NCBI GenBank assembly: GCA_030490835.1 | Contig: CM059974.1 | Location: 3,603,501 to 3,667,500 of the forward strand | Direction: 5' to 3' | Length of the DNA stretch: 64,000 nucleotides | DNA from: Annona cherimola | Taxonomy: Eukaryota > Streptophyta > Magnoliopsida > Magnoliales > Annonaceae | Translations under genes and position numbers: made by a program | In this document: in pieces, positions 42,701 to 53,245 of the stretch | Position numbering within the stretch: the first letter of the stretch is position 1 | How the letters are laid out: every line of letters starts with the position of its first letter | The notes under the pieces: model-generated | What the model was told of the DNA's origin: nothing | Seen by the model: only the letters and a program-made list of their open reading frames with translations | The model's database searches: none

Positions 42701-44617
42701 TAGGCAATGGGCCCAACAACAATCAGCTACTTGACCAATTCCATCACAAACGTAGGACAACAGCCAGTTTAGATGTTTCAACTTCCATCCCATCTAGCCT
42801 GATAAAGATCTGCATAGGCTGAAAATCCTCATGGACATGCTTGGGATGAAGGGAACCTTAGGTAGCTTACTGTTTTAGGTACCATAGCATGCAGTGAATA
42901 CCTCGAATTCACCTCAACAAGGAAGAATATCATGCATTGCATGCATCAAAAACTCAGCACATATTATCTATCTAGCTTAGGATTTATATTTATACACAAC
43001 TAAAAACCGACTTTTGACACATGCCCACTTCTCATCTCATGATATTGAGGTAGATGGTTGCTCACCCTAGGCTCTGAATTCGTACTCCAAGCCTCTCCTT
43101 ACCACTGACTGCCCACTTCTTTGCCAAGGAATCCAAGAAAGCTTCCGCACGAATCTCCTTGTCTCCACAAGTATCCATGAAATCTGCAAGGCAAGCAATT
43201 ATCTCCTCACTGGTTATTTTGACTATATCTGTAGCATACGAGGGGACTGAGAAATAGTGCTCAATGAGGGGATGTCTCAGTAAAGGCCCCATTCCTAGCT
43301 GTTCAAACTGCTCAATGCCCTCGTTCTTGCAAATTGCAACTTCTAGATCATACACCGATGTAATCCTCCGCACACCAACAAAGCAGTGAATAAATGCATT
43401 CACCTGAGAGACAAAAGGTATTAATGCATAAGCATTGCAAAAGGTGATATGCCGGTGCAAAATGGAAAGGGTGCCTAGCATGTCTGCAGCCAGGCCACAC
43501 CAAGTGGGCACTAACTATAAGAGACTTTGATAAAGGAACACAGAAAACAAAAACAAAAAATCCAAATAAACATCGACCACCTGCCCTTGATTGCTAACAA
43601 AAATGGTTAATTGTCCATAAGGAAATCCACTGATTTATCATAAAGGGAAGCCAAAATTGGTGGATAGACTACAGTGCCTACATCAAACAAACAATAGACG
43701 AGTTTAACCAAGCTGGACCATCAGAAATATGGGGGCATTGTCAGCTCTATCCATTTTAGGGTCGCATCGAGCAATACTCAAGCTTCAGCCCCCAAATGTG
43801 TTACCTATAAGACTATGGTCCTTACCATCACACAAACAGTTGCAGAATTTATTGAAGCTGGACCATCCATAATGCAGTCTAAATCATTTAAAGTCAAACT
43901 TGAGAAGTGAGAAATATTCACATTCCAAACCAACAATGCTGCCTATAGACTATGGCCCCGAGTATCAGACAAGGTTTCAGATTTCAGCTAAGCTAGACCA
44001 TCAGCAATCTGTGGGCTGCTGTTGGTTTGATATGTTCTATAATCAAATCGAGCAATCGTCACACTCCAGTGGGTGATGCGCACTCGAAAGTCAACGAAAC
44101 CAAGAATCATACAAGCTGAACTACTTTTGTCTTCTCGACTGCATAGAAAAGAAAGCGCATCACGGACAGTGAAACCTACTTTGCCTTCGGCAAGGATGAG
44201 GCGGTAGAGCGAAGGAATGTCTTGGAACTGAAACCCGAGAGAGCTCCACGAATCGACCTGAAGCGCCAGCAGCGCAGACTGCGAGACCTTCCACGCGGAG
44301 ACACTGTCTCCAGCAGCAAGAAGGTCACGTTGAGCCTTAGCGAGAGCCTGCTCAATCCTTTGGATGAGGCCTTCATCGCGTTTCGCAGGCGGAAAGGCGT
44401 GGCGGGATTGCGTGAATGGGCGTTGGGGAAGTGGAGAGTTGAGATGCTGGGAATAGGGATTGAATGCGGCGAAGTTTGGATTTTGAGGATAAGAATTGAA
44501 AGGGAGATTGTGGTTTTGGAGGAAGGGATTGTTGTTGAGATTGTGGTCGAAAGGAAGACTGGAGTTCTGGCGGAGCTGTGGCCGGAGATGGTAACCGCCA
44601 CCGCCACCGCCGTGCAT
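27770..44617 (-). CDS. NOV: NO VEIN (NOV) protein: GHKL ATPase plus DUF3883
   Basis: Large plant nuclear protein required in Arabidopsis for leaf vascular development, cell patterning and auxin-dependent PIN expression. Thirteen exons, 5' to 3': 44617-44180, 43403-43066, 42106-41254, 41132-41028, 40413-40236, 39789-38003, 36196-35984, 34604-32334, 32049-31937, 30875-30473, 30339-30022, 29925-29668, 28891-27770. All phases agree and encode 2,798 residues without a stop, similar in size to the Arabidopsis protein. Residues 1-75 are Gly/Asn/Pro/Gln-rich. A charged Ser/Lys-rich linker lies at about 285-520. The GHKL (Hsp90/histidine-kinase-like) ATP site spans exons 6-7: LLELVQNADD (N box, about 1230-1239) and GYIGQKGIGFKS (G box, about 1290-1302). 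The C-terminal DUF3883 domain starts at GELVAYKYF (about 2678) and has the EVKATKSW core, a nuclease-like (PD-(D/E)XK-type) pattern. The introns carry several transposons. This start was chosen because it is the first Met of the conserved exon. Confidence 0.93.
29122..29485. mobile_element. Foldback MITE family B, copy 2, in NOV intron 12
   Basis: Inverted-repeat element bounded by TATTTTAGGCTAAAATATA on the left and ATGTATTTAGCCCAAAATAA on the right. Its interior CTACAATACTTTTACAT is shared with the copy at 17077. A second partial right end follows at about 29490-29560. Boundaries are approximate. Confidence 0.6.
35125..35425. mobile_element. Foldback MITE family B, copy 3, in NOV intron 7
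   Basis: Begins near ATCTGGGCTAAAAGATG and ends near AAAATACAGCTTCTAGCC. The arms pair about a centre near 35280 (GGGGGTGATTT / CCATCCCC). The shared landmark TTAAATACACTTAGAAAAAC also occurs in the other family B copies. It is more diverged than the other two. Confidence 0.5.
36527..37687 (+). mobile_element. Miniature Ty3/gypsy LTR retrotransposon in NOV intron 6
   Basis: Paired LTRs of 340 bp (36527-36866) and 333 bp (37355-37687) share TGATACAG starts and CA ends. The target duplication TGGTA is perfect (36522-36526, 37688-37692). A primer-binding site like initiator-Met tRNA (TAGTATCAGAG, 36870-36880) follows the left LTR. A polypurine tract (AACAAGGGAAA, ending 37354) precedes the right one. 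The 488-bp interior keeps only a broken integrase C-terminal region (about 37025-37160, motifs HEEV, KHRR, FKEGDL, RKERFP) with in-frame stops. It is a deletion derivative, antisense to NOV, and non-autonomous. Confidence 0.9.
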
Positions 44618-45383
44618 GGAGGCGTTGGAGTAGGGTTTCTGTCAAGCAGGAAAAAGACTGCTCGGTGCTTGCCACGGCCGTTATGGGAGTTTTTTTTTTA
44701 TAGCAGTGTGTCTTTCGCGTCGGAAAAAAATCTGCGACAACTTCACTGCCATAATGGCCTCGACAAGTTGGCTGAAAACGAATAAACGTAGGAAATACAA
44801 ATATTTCATCATATTCATTTTTAAAAATCAGACATTTAAATAGAATCTTCTCCAAATTGGAACTATATTGTAATTTAGAGCCTTTCGAGGTTTGCAATTT
44901 TTCGTGCTCTTTAATCAAAGTGTATATTATGTTCTGTCCTATATATTTTTTTATATTAAACTTATTTCGTGCACTCCAAAAATTTTCAAAATCACTGCTG
45001 CACTAGAAAATTACGCTTTTTACAAATCAAAAAAAAAAAAAAAAAAAAAAAAAACTACGCTTTTTCTTCCCTAGTCGCGTGCCTAAGCAAAGCCTATGTT
45101 GACAATACAGCAAATAAAATTTTAACAAGAAAACGCCGGCAACAAGAGGGAAAGGGTCAAATTTATAAATAGGTGCGTAAAACGTTCCTTTTTATATAAT
45201 TTTGCTTTCTTGCAAGTCGAACCGATATTTACATAACGAAGGATGATACCTGAAAAAAGACACACGACAGCGCGGGAAAAATAAAAACGTAGTCATTATT
45301 TTATTGAATTAATGCCCAAAGGATGGGATTTTCTACCCAATGTTCACACTTTCTACTTTTCATTGCGCTTGGCCAAATGACCT
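44618..45383. other. Upstream region of NOV
   Basis: Presumed promoter side of NOV. A 24-bp A homopolymer lies at about 45030-45053. No clear TATA box, gene or mobile element was recognised. Confidence 0.45.
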
Positions 45384-46215
45384 CGGTATACACGCACTCC
45401 TGTGGCTGTTAATTGCCTAACGATTTTACTTTTAAGATTAAGATTAATTTCAAATATACTTATAATATATACTTTTAACTATAAGTATGCTCATTAAGGT
45501 TGAAATCGTTCATATATACTCACTAAACATACCGTTAATTTCAAATATACCCAGAATTAAATTGCCTATACGATGGTCATTAATATTAATTTGAAATGAT
45601 GAAAATAATCCTATAAAAATCAGATCAACAAGCAAAATCTCGTTACAAATCCATATGCAAAACCCTTTTCAATACCCTCCCTTGTATCAGGCTATAACAA
45701 CGGCTACAGAATAAAATGAATAAAATATATCATTTTTATTTAGGGGCAATATGGTCATTTACAAGTGCAAAACCTGCCAAAAGTTATTATTTAACTGATG
45801 AAATGTTTGATTTTGGATATATTTGAAATTAATGATATATTCAATAGGTATATACAAAAGATTTCAAATTTAATGAGTATATTTACAGTTAAAGGTAAAT
45901 ATTGTGAGTATCTTTAAAATTAACCCTTTAAATTATTTCAAAGTACTTCATTTTTATTTCAACCGTTATTTTTTTTCGCATCCATACGGATCCATTACAC
46001 TCTGAATTTCTTTTTTCGGATTTATTCATTTATATACCGAGGTAAACACTCACTCCTGTGGTTATTAATTGCTTAACGATTTTACTTTTAGATTATTTCA
46101 GAGTACTTCATTTTTATTTTAACCATGATTATTTTAGCATCCATATGGGATCATTTATATAGCTGGTATTACTCATTACAATCAGAGTTTCTTTTTTCGG
46201 ATTTATTCATTTTTT
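45384..46215. repeat. Tandem duplication, first copy split by an inserted element
   Basis: A unit of about 165-175 bp starts CGGTATACACGCACTCCTGTG at 45384 and resumes after the insertion at about 45915-46036. It repeats as CGAGGTAAACACTCACTCCTG from 46039 to about 46215. Shared landmarks include ATTGCTTAACGATTTTACTT and GTACTTCATTTTTATTT. The second copy shows the uninterrupted sequence, so the insertion came after the duplication. Confidence 0.7.
45433..45914. mobile_element. MULE-like terminal-inverted-repeat element inside the tandem repeat
   Basis: The left end (GATTAATTTCAAATATACTT...) and the reverse complement of the right end (GGGTTAATTTTAAAGATACTC...) match over about 80 bp, including TTTAACT and ACTCATTAA blocks. 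The empty site is visible in the neighbouring duplicate. No coding region is present. The ends resemble those of the elements at 2637 and 50186. Confidence 0.6.
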
Positions 46216-46789
46216 CCTTCTTAAATCATTTATTTCCATGTAATCATCCCTATTCTTTCAATCATTTACTTATTAAAAGACACACCCTAATAGCCTCCTT
46301 CATTATATTATTTTATCTTTTCCCTCTCAATACATTACGCATCCTAAGAAATTATATACTTTTTCATGTCTTAGCAACTAGTAAGGAGAAATTGGTGAGC
46401 GACCTTGGCTCCTTGCTAGTCTTTGTCATCTATATTTGGAAGATTTGCGTTCGCAGTATTCTGGAGTCTGAATAACTTGTCATTAAAAAAACAAAAAACT
46501 CTATTGGTTTTCAGATAGGCCACCAAGGAATATCCCCTCTCCAATTTCACCAGTTCGGTAAGATTCAGGCATGTTTAGCTTGGCTAGCATTGTTGAACAT
46601 GTTTTGTTATCGCCCGCACTATATTCATATATGCGTACGCAGAAACTTAAGCTTGAAAAGAAAAGGGGGGAAAAAAGAAGCAGAAGCAAAGAGAAATGCA
46701 AGCCCATCTTCCTGTAGTTTCATTCCATTGTCCTTTCGATCGCATCTTGCTCCTGATCCAGCCTCTTAAATGTCATCTTAATGAGCATC
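46216..46789. other. AT-rich intergenic DNA and 3' region of mL41
   Basis: A hydrophobic open frame at 46125-46475 has no recognisable features and is T-rich. I see no supportable gene. Confidence 0.45.
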
Positions 46790-49532
46790 CTATTTGGCGG
46801 GATCAGCTGCTGCAGACGTTGTTGCTCCTGTGGCGCATTGTGATACATATGGCTTCAGCTGTGGCCAATCAAAAAAGTCAGACAGCTAAAGGCATTAGAG
46901 ATGCATCCCAATTGACCAATAAAAGATCACATAAAGAACTGCATAGATCACATGAAGAACTGCACTTGAGAAGAGCATAGATAATCAGTACCATGTGACA
47001 CAATTGAAATTGCATGCACAACCATTTATTCCATCAGATCAAATATGGTCTCATAATTGATAATTCACAGGTCAGAAACAGTTCAGCCTTTTGCTATTGG
47101 GGACTCAGAATTGAAAGGATCTCTATCCTCTTGACTCAACAATCAGCAGCTGGTAAATTTTGATTATTTGGGCCCTCTTCTGCATCACTCTTACATTCAG
47201 CACATGACAAATTAAGAAGGGAGATGCAAATGCATTTGTGCAAGTTCACAAACAGTTGCCTCCATGAATTATTTCTACATGGTAAGAAGTATTAACAGGT
47301 ACAGATTCTAAGGGCGTGATTATCTGGGCCTAAGAGACAAGTATCAACTATAAGTTCCAGATGGAGTAAGAAAAAAAACCACGAACTTTCACTTTGGCTA
47401 AATTTTTCATTGTAACAGAAGCTTATGTTCGTGCATAGAAAGGGCAGCAAGTGATCTCAAGAAAACTTCATGTCATTCGTTTTCCAGAAAATCTAGGCGT
47501 CAGAGGTTTTTCATCTGTCAGAAAATAAAAACAGACCAATAAACCACGTGGGGGAAAAGAAACTACAAGATGACACGTCATCAAGCTACTGTAAAGTACC
47601 TTGAAGTCAGTCAAATCAGGGACAACATAGTTTGGCAACTTTTCTTGCACCACCACATAACCACCTGCATTTCAAAAAATTATTAGCAGCAAAATAACAT
47701 TCATCCTGTTTGGCTGGAAGTTGAAAAGGCAACAAGAAGAAAGCTATACATATTAGATGGGGAGCATTACAAGTATAGTTATGAGGAAGGGTCAAGTACC
47801 CTTAGACAAATTTGCAAATTGCAAGTGTAAATTTAAGTTCCAAATGCAAAGATGCGGCCTACACAAAAGACAGCTGATCTAAAGATCTTGTAAGCCGTCA
47901 AATGAGATTACCAGTTGTTTCAGCTATTAATTTTACTTTGTAAAGAACGATAATGACATAGAGTTTGCTTGAATGCTCATGCTTATAATGCAATAAAAAC
48001 AACCCCTGATTAACCTCTTGACATCAGCTTGAGCTTTTGCCTATCCTTCAAGAAATTAGCCTATTTCATAAATGTAGTGAACATATAATCAGTTTGCTAA
48101 ATCAGATTCATAAGAAGGGAGTGGGATGGGAGTAACTGTGCCAGGTTGATGGTGGAAAAGCCACAATAATCTCATAATATTTGCCACGGGAAAAGGTCTT
48201 GAGATGGTTCTAGTCCTTTCTCCTTTTACTGATGGGAGTGTAAGCGAGTGATGGGGCAGGGCGAACATGAAAAATCAGAAGAGGTTCCAAATTTTACCAT
48301 TAAGTTCCAACTTCCAAGCAAGCACGAAAATGCAGCATGCACAAAACACAACTGATCTAAAAATCCTGTGAGCCGTAAGATGCTTCAGTCAACATTTTGG
48401 CCATTATCTTCACTTTTTAGAAAATGAGAATAACATAAGGCTTTAATCAGTCTTAGTGTTTTCATCCATAAATTGTTCGTAGCTAATAGATGTTGCCAAG
48501 AACATCAATTTTCTTTCTCATAATTCTCACCAAAGCAACCCCTCATTTGCCGGTTGACATTGACCTGGGCTCAATGGCTAATGAATACATATGAACTGTT
48601 TTTGCTTCCAGTGAAATGAAAGAGGAGCAAATAGCATGCCCTTGGGGGTAAGAACAACAATTTCTCATCTTTCATTTAAGCGATAGCAAGCAATGGCATT
48701 TTAACCACTGCTTACTAGTAAACCCTCCAAAAGTTAGAGCAGTGAAGACTGATATATGCCCCACATGTTGAGGTCCCCTTTGGTCCCAGCAGGCTTACTA
48801 ATATACAAAGACTAGCCGATTATGCAACAAAATAGAAAGAGAGAAAGTACCAGCAATAGGAAGGTTTAAACATGTTGCGGTGGAAGAAACTGCATCAAAA
48901 GGGTGAATGTAATCCCCCAATTCATCACTACAGTTACTTTTTTTCCTCCCAAGAAACAGTAGAAATGTTCAGTTCTTCTACATAAAACTATTCATTGATG
49001 TTTTGCTCAATGCAGAGCTTGATGGGCCATACCATAGATACACTATTTCACCGGTTATTTCATATCAGGTCCATCTAATAACGGGTTTTGACATGACTCG
49101 TAGAGTCATAGACAATTCCCAATCTCCTAGATAACAATAGAGACAAAAGTCATTCTCTGAAAATAACAAACATATTTTTAAACCTGCAATGAATGTTAGT
49201 TACTCAGACAGTTTTCAGCGCATGGACAGTGCCAAGGATGCATCACGTACCCAATGATAAAACCATTATATGCTCCCGGTCATACAGGATGAAAGCTAAT
49301 TTGGTCTACCAGTCGCATATTTTATCGAACAGTTCGTGGGTGACCCTCAATATCGTAAATGGACTGATACACCACACATTGCAATACCTTTGCGCGTGTG
49401 AAAGCCTGTGGGCTTGCAGTTCTTGCCCTTGTAGTAATCACGAGGCGCTCTTTTCGACGAGAGAATTTGGAGCGATGACGTCCGCTTCCTCCGCATCGCC
49501 CTCCCCAGTCCTACTATCAACCCCAACGGCAT
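46790..49532 (-). CDS. Mitochondrial ribosomal large-subunit protein mL41 (MRP-L27 family)
   Basis: Small structural protein of the mitochondrial ribosome large subunit. Three exons, 5' to 3' (49532-49388, 47664-47600, 46858-46790), encode 92 residues in correct phase. The conserved core SSKRAPRDYYKGKNCKPTG...HTRKGGYVV, then EKLPNYVVPDLTDFK and LKPYVSQC, is typical of the plant family. Exon 3 is only 69 bp and its terminal ATGATTSAAADPAK tail is variable. A minus-strand donor-like CGGTGAGTTT at about 49691 suggests an additional intron in the 5' UTR (inference). Introns 1 (1.7 kb) and 2 (0.7 kb) contain no genes. Confidence 0.9.
47810..48600. repeat. Diverged internal duplication in mL41 intron 1
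   Basis: Segments near 47830-48040 and 48300-48580 share ordered landmarks: TTAAGTTCCAA, GCA.GATGC..CC.ACACAAAA, CTGATCTAAA.ATC.TGT.AGCCGT, ATTTT.CTTT.TA and CAACCCCT. The order and spacing are kept, so this is an old tandem duplication of about 250 bp. Its function is unknown. Confidence 0.5.
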
Positions 49533-49907
49533 TTCGCCTAGCCTTCCGCCAGATTAAATCCAGTAGAATACATAGATGAGACGAGAAAGACCATCAGGGA
49601 AGACATACAGTTAGAGTCTAACGACGCTAACTCAAGAAAAATCAAAGCAAGAAAACAGGTGGAAAAGGGAAGGAATGGGAGGAGAAACTCACCGATTGCA
49701 GCTTCACGATATGGCGATGAAGAAGGATGGCGATTCCAGTTTCTTTCCGACCACCGCTCCTCGCCGGACGCCGCAAACGGTTGCCTCGGAGAAGAGGGAG
49801 AGCTCGAGATGAGGTGAGCTTAGCGCGGAGCAGGCACGAAAGACGATCCTTTCCGCCTTTCTCTCTCTCTCACGGGGAAAAAATAAAAAAAAGTTCAAAA
49901 TGTCTGG
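49533..49907 (-). promoter_or_regulatory. 5' UTR and promoter side of mL41
   Basis: GC-richer DNA upstream of the mL41 start, including a likely 5' UTR exon and intron. A MITE begins 375 bp upstream of the ATG, so the promoter is short or partly MITE-derived. Confidence 0.4.
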
Positions 49908-50183
49908 GGGTGTGTTTGTTTATGGCAAAAAAGTGCCAACTAAAATTTTTCACTCTATATAATTATTCTATTTTTTATTATTTTTTCATATTTTTCTTTA
50001 CAAACTAACCTACTTTTCAATCATTTCTATACAACTACCCATACAACTAACCTATCTATTTTAACTTTATTCTCTTTACTCAGCATCATTACTCCTATTA
50101 TATCACATCACTTTTTATTGATTTGACAACTTCTACTTCAAAAAATTTTCATCAAAAGTTTTACCTCCAACCAAACAAACCTC
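49908..50183. mobile_element. MITE family A, copy 3, upstream of mL41
   Basis: Begins GGGTGTGTTTG and ends CCAACCAAACAAACCTC, so the right terminal repeat is eroded. The interior landmarks AACTTTATTCTCTTTACTC and CTACTTTTCAATCATTT match copies 1, 2 and 4. There is no recognisable 3-bp duplication. It abuts the left end of the next element. Confidence 0.7.
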
Positions 50184-50296
50184 AATAGGTAAATTCTTGT
50201 AATACGCACAACATTTACCATAATTCCTTTCATACCCAAAATATTTCAATAATTTCTTCCGTACTCAGTAACATTTTACCCTTGATTTTTTTTCAG

Positions 50297-50636
50297 GCTG
50301 CAGTCGTATGCACTCGGGGCTCAATGCACTCGGGTGCATGCAATCATTTTTTTATTTTTTTTCAAAAAATTTTATACAAAACGGTTAATCTAAGTATATT
50401 TAACATATATATTAATTTTTACCATTTTTGAAAATTTTTAAAATTTTTTTTAGATTTCTGAACTAGTACTGAAAATGTCAATGATTTTTTAAAATCTAAA
50501 AAAATTTAAAAATTACTAAAAATGGTAAAAATTAATATATATATATATATATTAAATACACCATCATTAACGGCTTCATGGAAAATTTTCAAAAAAAAAT
50601 AAAATATATATATATAGTACACCCGGCTGGTTCGAG
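50297..50636. mobile_element. Foldback MITE family C copy inside the MULE-like element
   Basis: Ends GGCTGCAGTC and GGCTCGCAGCC are inverted. Long arms around TTTTTACCATTTTTGAAAA and AAAATGGTAAAAATTAAT pair, with TA repeats in the loop flanks. It contains GCACTCGGGTGCATGC, a motif shared with the element at 24320. Confidence 0.6.
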
Positions 50637-50639
50637 CCT

Positions 50640-51514
50640 TCGAGGCTCGCAGCCATTCTTTTCCTATATAACTTCACGAACTCGCCCTCCACCTCCTCCC
50701 TCAATAATTGCTGCCTACCTCTCCACCTATAACCTCCGCCCCGACTAGCCACTCATCCGCTTCTGCACCGCATGCTTGCGTCAGCACCTCGCACACCTCG
50801 AGGCGGTCTCCAGCTGCAACGCCCAGCCATCATCAACATCTTCCTGCCCAGCCTCGACTCTCGAAGCCATCTTCCACTTCACCATCCTGTCTGACACAGA
50901 AGCTTCAGCCCTCTGCAACTCCCATTCGACACATATAGGCTTCGACACTCCGCGGCTCTTGCCATTCCAAAGCTGCAGCACAGTAAGTCCTTCTCTTAAT
51001 TAAGCTTGCATCTACAGCATTCCTGTCAACTTCAAGTCGTAATGTAAATCCTGCAACATGCATGCGTGTAACGCATTGTGGTTTCTGTTCCACCGGGATG
51101 ATGAGAGAAAACGCAAGACCACTAATTCACGTAGTGCAGCAATTGTAATTGCGACTGTGGCCGCGGTTATGGCTTCGACAGGGGCTTCGACTATTGTTAA
51201 GTGCAGAAATGCTAATTTTGGGCTCGAGGATGAGATTGTGCGGGAGGGGGGAAGGAAATAGGCAATCTATCGTTAGATGTGAAGCAGAAACACAGAGCTT
51301 GCATCGTCATCAATAACAGAGGTATTGGATTTCTTACTAAAAATAGTAGCAAATTTGCGAAGTGGAACAGAGGCCTTGTAGCAGCGAAGTCGGCGTCTCG
51401 CCAATAAGGAAGAAGAGAACCAAAGCAAGTGGTTTTTACGGGTTCCAGATTCCGATGATCGGAGCAATAATCTGGTGTGATGAGTAGGTGGTCAGCATAG
51501 GAAGCCGACAGTGT
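50640..51514. other. GC-rich possible captured sequence, unidentified
   Basis: Pro/Ser/Thr-rich open frames occur at 50708-50938 (+). A minus-strand frame at 51273-51467 is Arg/Lys/Ser-rich. None has a domain I recognise. A TATA-like CCTATATAAC at about 50662 and a CACAGTAAGT donor-like site at about 50980 would fit a fragment of promoter, exon and intron, but this is inference. Confidence 0.35.
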
Positions 51515-51836
51515 TGTTAGAGTTATACTCCTATAAGGTGTCCTGATTAGATAATAAGTCTTGGATTTAAAGATAGCCCAGTCATATCTGAATTGCGTAC
51601 GCAATCCGAGTTCAGGTAGAACTACACTTCTAGTTGAGTCATGATGGGAAGGGCTCTATAAATAAAGGAGTCTAGGTCCCTTTCTCACACGGTTTACATT
51701 ACAAGTGGTTCCCATCTATCACTAGTATTATAGGGAGAAGTGTTGAGGGAGAAGACCTCGTGCTCTACTCGGTCTACAGGTGGAATATACGCACACATGG
51801 ATTCAGGTACACTTCCGCATCACATGATTTCCAACA
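51515..51836 (+). repeat. 5' LTR of the copia element
   Basis: 322 bp, starting TGTTAG and ending CAACA, with a TATA-like CTATAAATAAAGG at about 51656. By eye it differs from the 3' LTR at nine positions (2.8%), nearly all transitions. Confidence 0.95.
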
Positions 51837-51838
51837 TG

Positions 51839-51850
51839 TGGTATCAAAGC
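51839..51850 (+). other. Primer-binding site, initiator tRNA-Met type
   Basis: TGGTATCAAAGC starts two bases after the LTR. It matches the common TGGTATCAGAGC complement of initiator tRNA-Met at 11 of 12 positions. Confidence 0.9.
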
Positions 51851-52359
51851 TCATGTTTCGATTTTGGGTATTATAGATTCCACCCATAACTTGTATGAAA
51901 TATTTATCCGTGAAATTATTTTGTTACGGATTAATTACTTGATATTTTTTTCATGCCATATGAATGCATGTATATGCTGAATCGTGTTATACCGAATATT
52001 CATTATTGGATTCAGAATATTCATTATTAATATTGGTTCTATTAATGAATGCATTATGCTATAAATATTTTATGACAGCATGCTTAAATCTGTTTAATGT
52101 GTTTTTCATTCTAGTTTAATTAAAGACCCAAAACATGCTGTTAAGAATTAGCTGGATGATGCTTTGATATTATGGATTCATATTGAAGTGCCAAATTTTC
52201 CTCCGCTCATTGAATGCAAGACTTTTGTCTTATATGGAAGCATTGAACGACACATTGATGTAAAAGTGATTTCGGATGGGTTTTTCAATTCAGAAAATAA
52301 ACACATGCATACGGACCCATTAATCTATTAAAATAAAATAAATAAATAAATAATAAAAT

Positions 52360-52850
52360 ACTATGCTCGATGCCTGCCGCTGCCATGCCCAATGCCCGGA
52401 TTCTGTACGTATTGCCGGAATCGAAGAAGAGGACAGCAGGATGATCGCGACACGGTGATCCGATCGGACGGCGAACGGCCAGAGATGGCGATGAGGCTGC
52501 TGGTCCGGAACTGTGGAGGAGAAAAACCCATCTGGTTTTTGGCAGCAGCAACTGGGCGGCACGGCGTCGAAACCGTGATCTGGCAGGCGGCAGCGCGCGA
52601 CGCCGGAGGAGAGCACACGATCTGCGCCGTAGATCTGCTGTCGCGAAACCGGAGCCGGAGCCGGAGCAGACACCATCTGCTGGAAGACGAACGGGACGTC
52701 GGGCGACACCTGAACGGTTGCTGCTGTTGGGCAACGGTCGACAGGAGCAACAGCTGGCCGGCGGCGAACTGCGGCGAGCAGTAGCTGGCTCAGGCGGGCG
52801 GCTGGTAGCGGCAGGGGGCGGCTGCTAGGGTATGTGCGGCTAGGGCTTCT
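52360..52850. other. GC-rich block in the copia leader, possible captured DNA
   Basis: Base composition rises abruptly. Several overlapping open frames exist on both strands, Ser/Arg/Pro-rich on the minus strand, but none resembles a known protein. Confidence 0.4.
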
Positions 52851-52964
52851 CTGGTTTGGGAAGAAGACAGGAAAATTTCAAATAAAACCCTTTGGAAACC
52901 CATTTTGCATAAACTCTTTATTTTGGCTAATTTTGCAAATAGGTTCTCTCTCTTTAACCGGGCT

Positions 52965-53245
52965 CGGGCAATTTCAGGCCCGTCTACGAAGCCCATAAAG
53001 AATAGCCCAATAAGCTCATGTGTTGGCCCATTATCCTGTAAACCCATTTCCAGGCCCTTTTATGCGCCTGGGCTTGAACCAACATTATAGGCCCATTTCA
53101 GAAGGTCCATTTCAGGAAGCCAATCTCTTGGGTGGGCCAATTTTTCAAGCCCAAATTCACAGGCCGATATGGCGGCCCGTTTTAGCCCATATCACGATAG
53201 ACACAAACCCAACAGCCCATTAAGATATGACACGTGGCCCATTAT
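52965..53245. promoter_or_regulatory. Cluster of GCCCA/TGGGC motifs in the copia leader
   Basis: About ten GCCCA or TGGGC cores occur in roughly 280 bp, several as the full GGCCCA site II form. Site II elements bind TCP factors and are enriched in promoters of plant growth and ribosomal-protein genes. An ACACGTGG G-box-like motif lies at the end (about 53230). Use as a promoter here is inference. Confidence 0.5.

Noticed and set aside
46125..46475. 116-residue hydrophobic open frame
   Set aside because: T-rich DNA makes Phe/Leu/Ile runs by chance, and the frame overlaps the second copy of a tandem repeat.
47141..47215. Minus-strand segment readable as a possible mL41 C-terminus
   Set aside because: It lacks the LKPYVSQC sequence. 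The exon at 46858-46790 has that motif, a good acceptor and the correct phase.
51212..51604. 130-residue minus-strand frame crossing the left LTR border
   Set aside because: Its start lies in the LTR, so the frame is created by the insertion. In the reconstructed empty site the frame is closed by a stop just upstream.
52285..52784. Overlapping 130-150-residue frames on both strands
   Set aside because: They overlap in several frames in a GC-rich block, with no conserved motif or splice logic.
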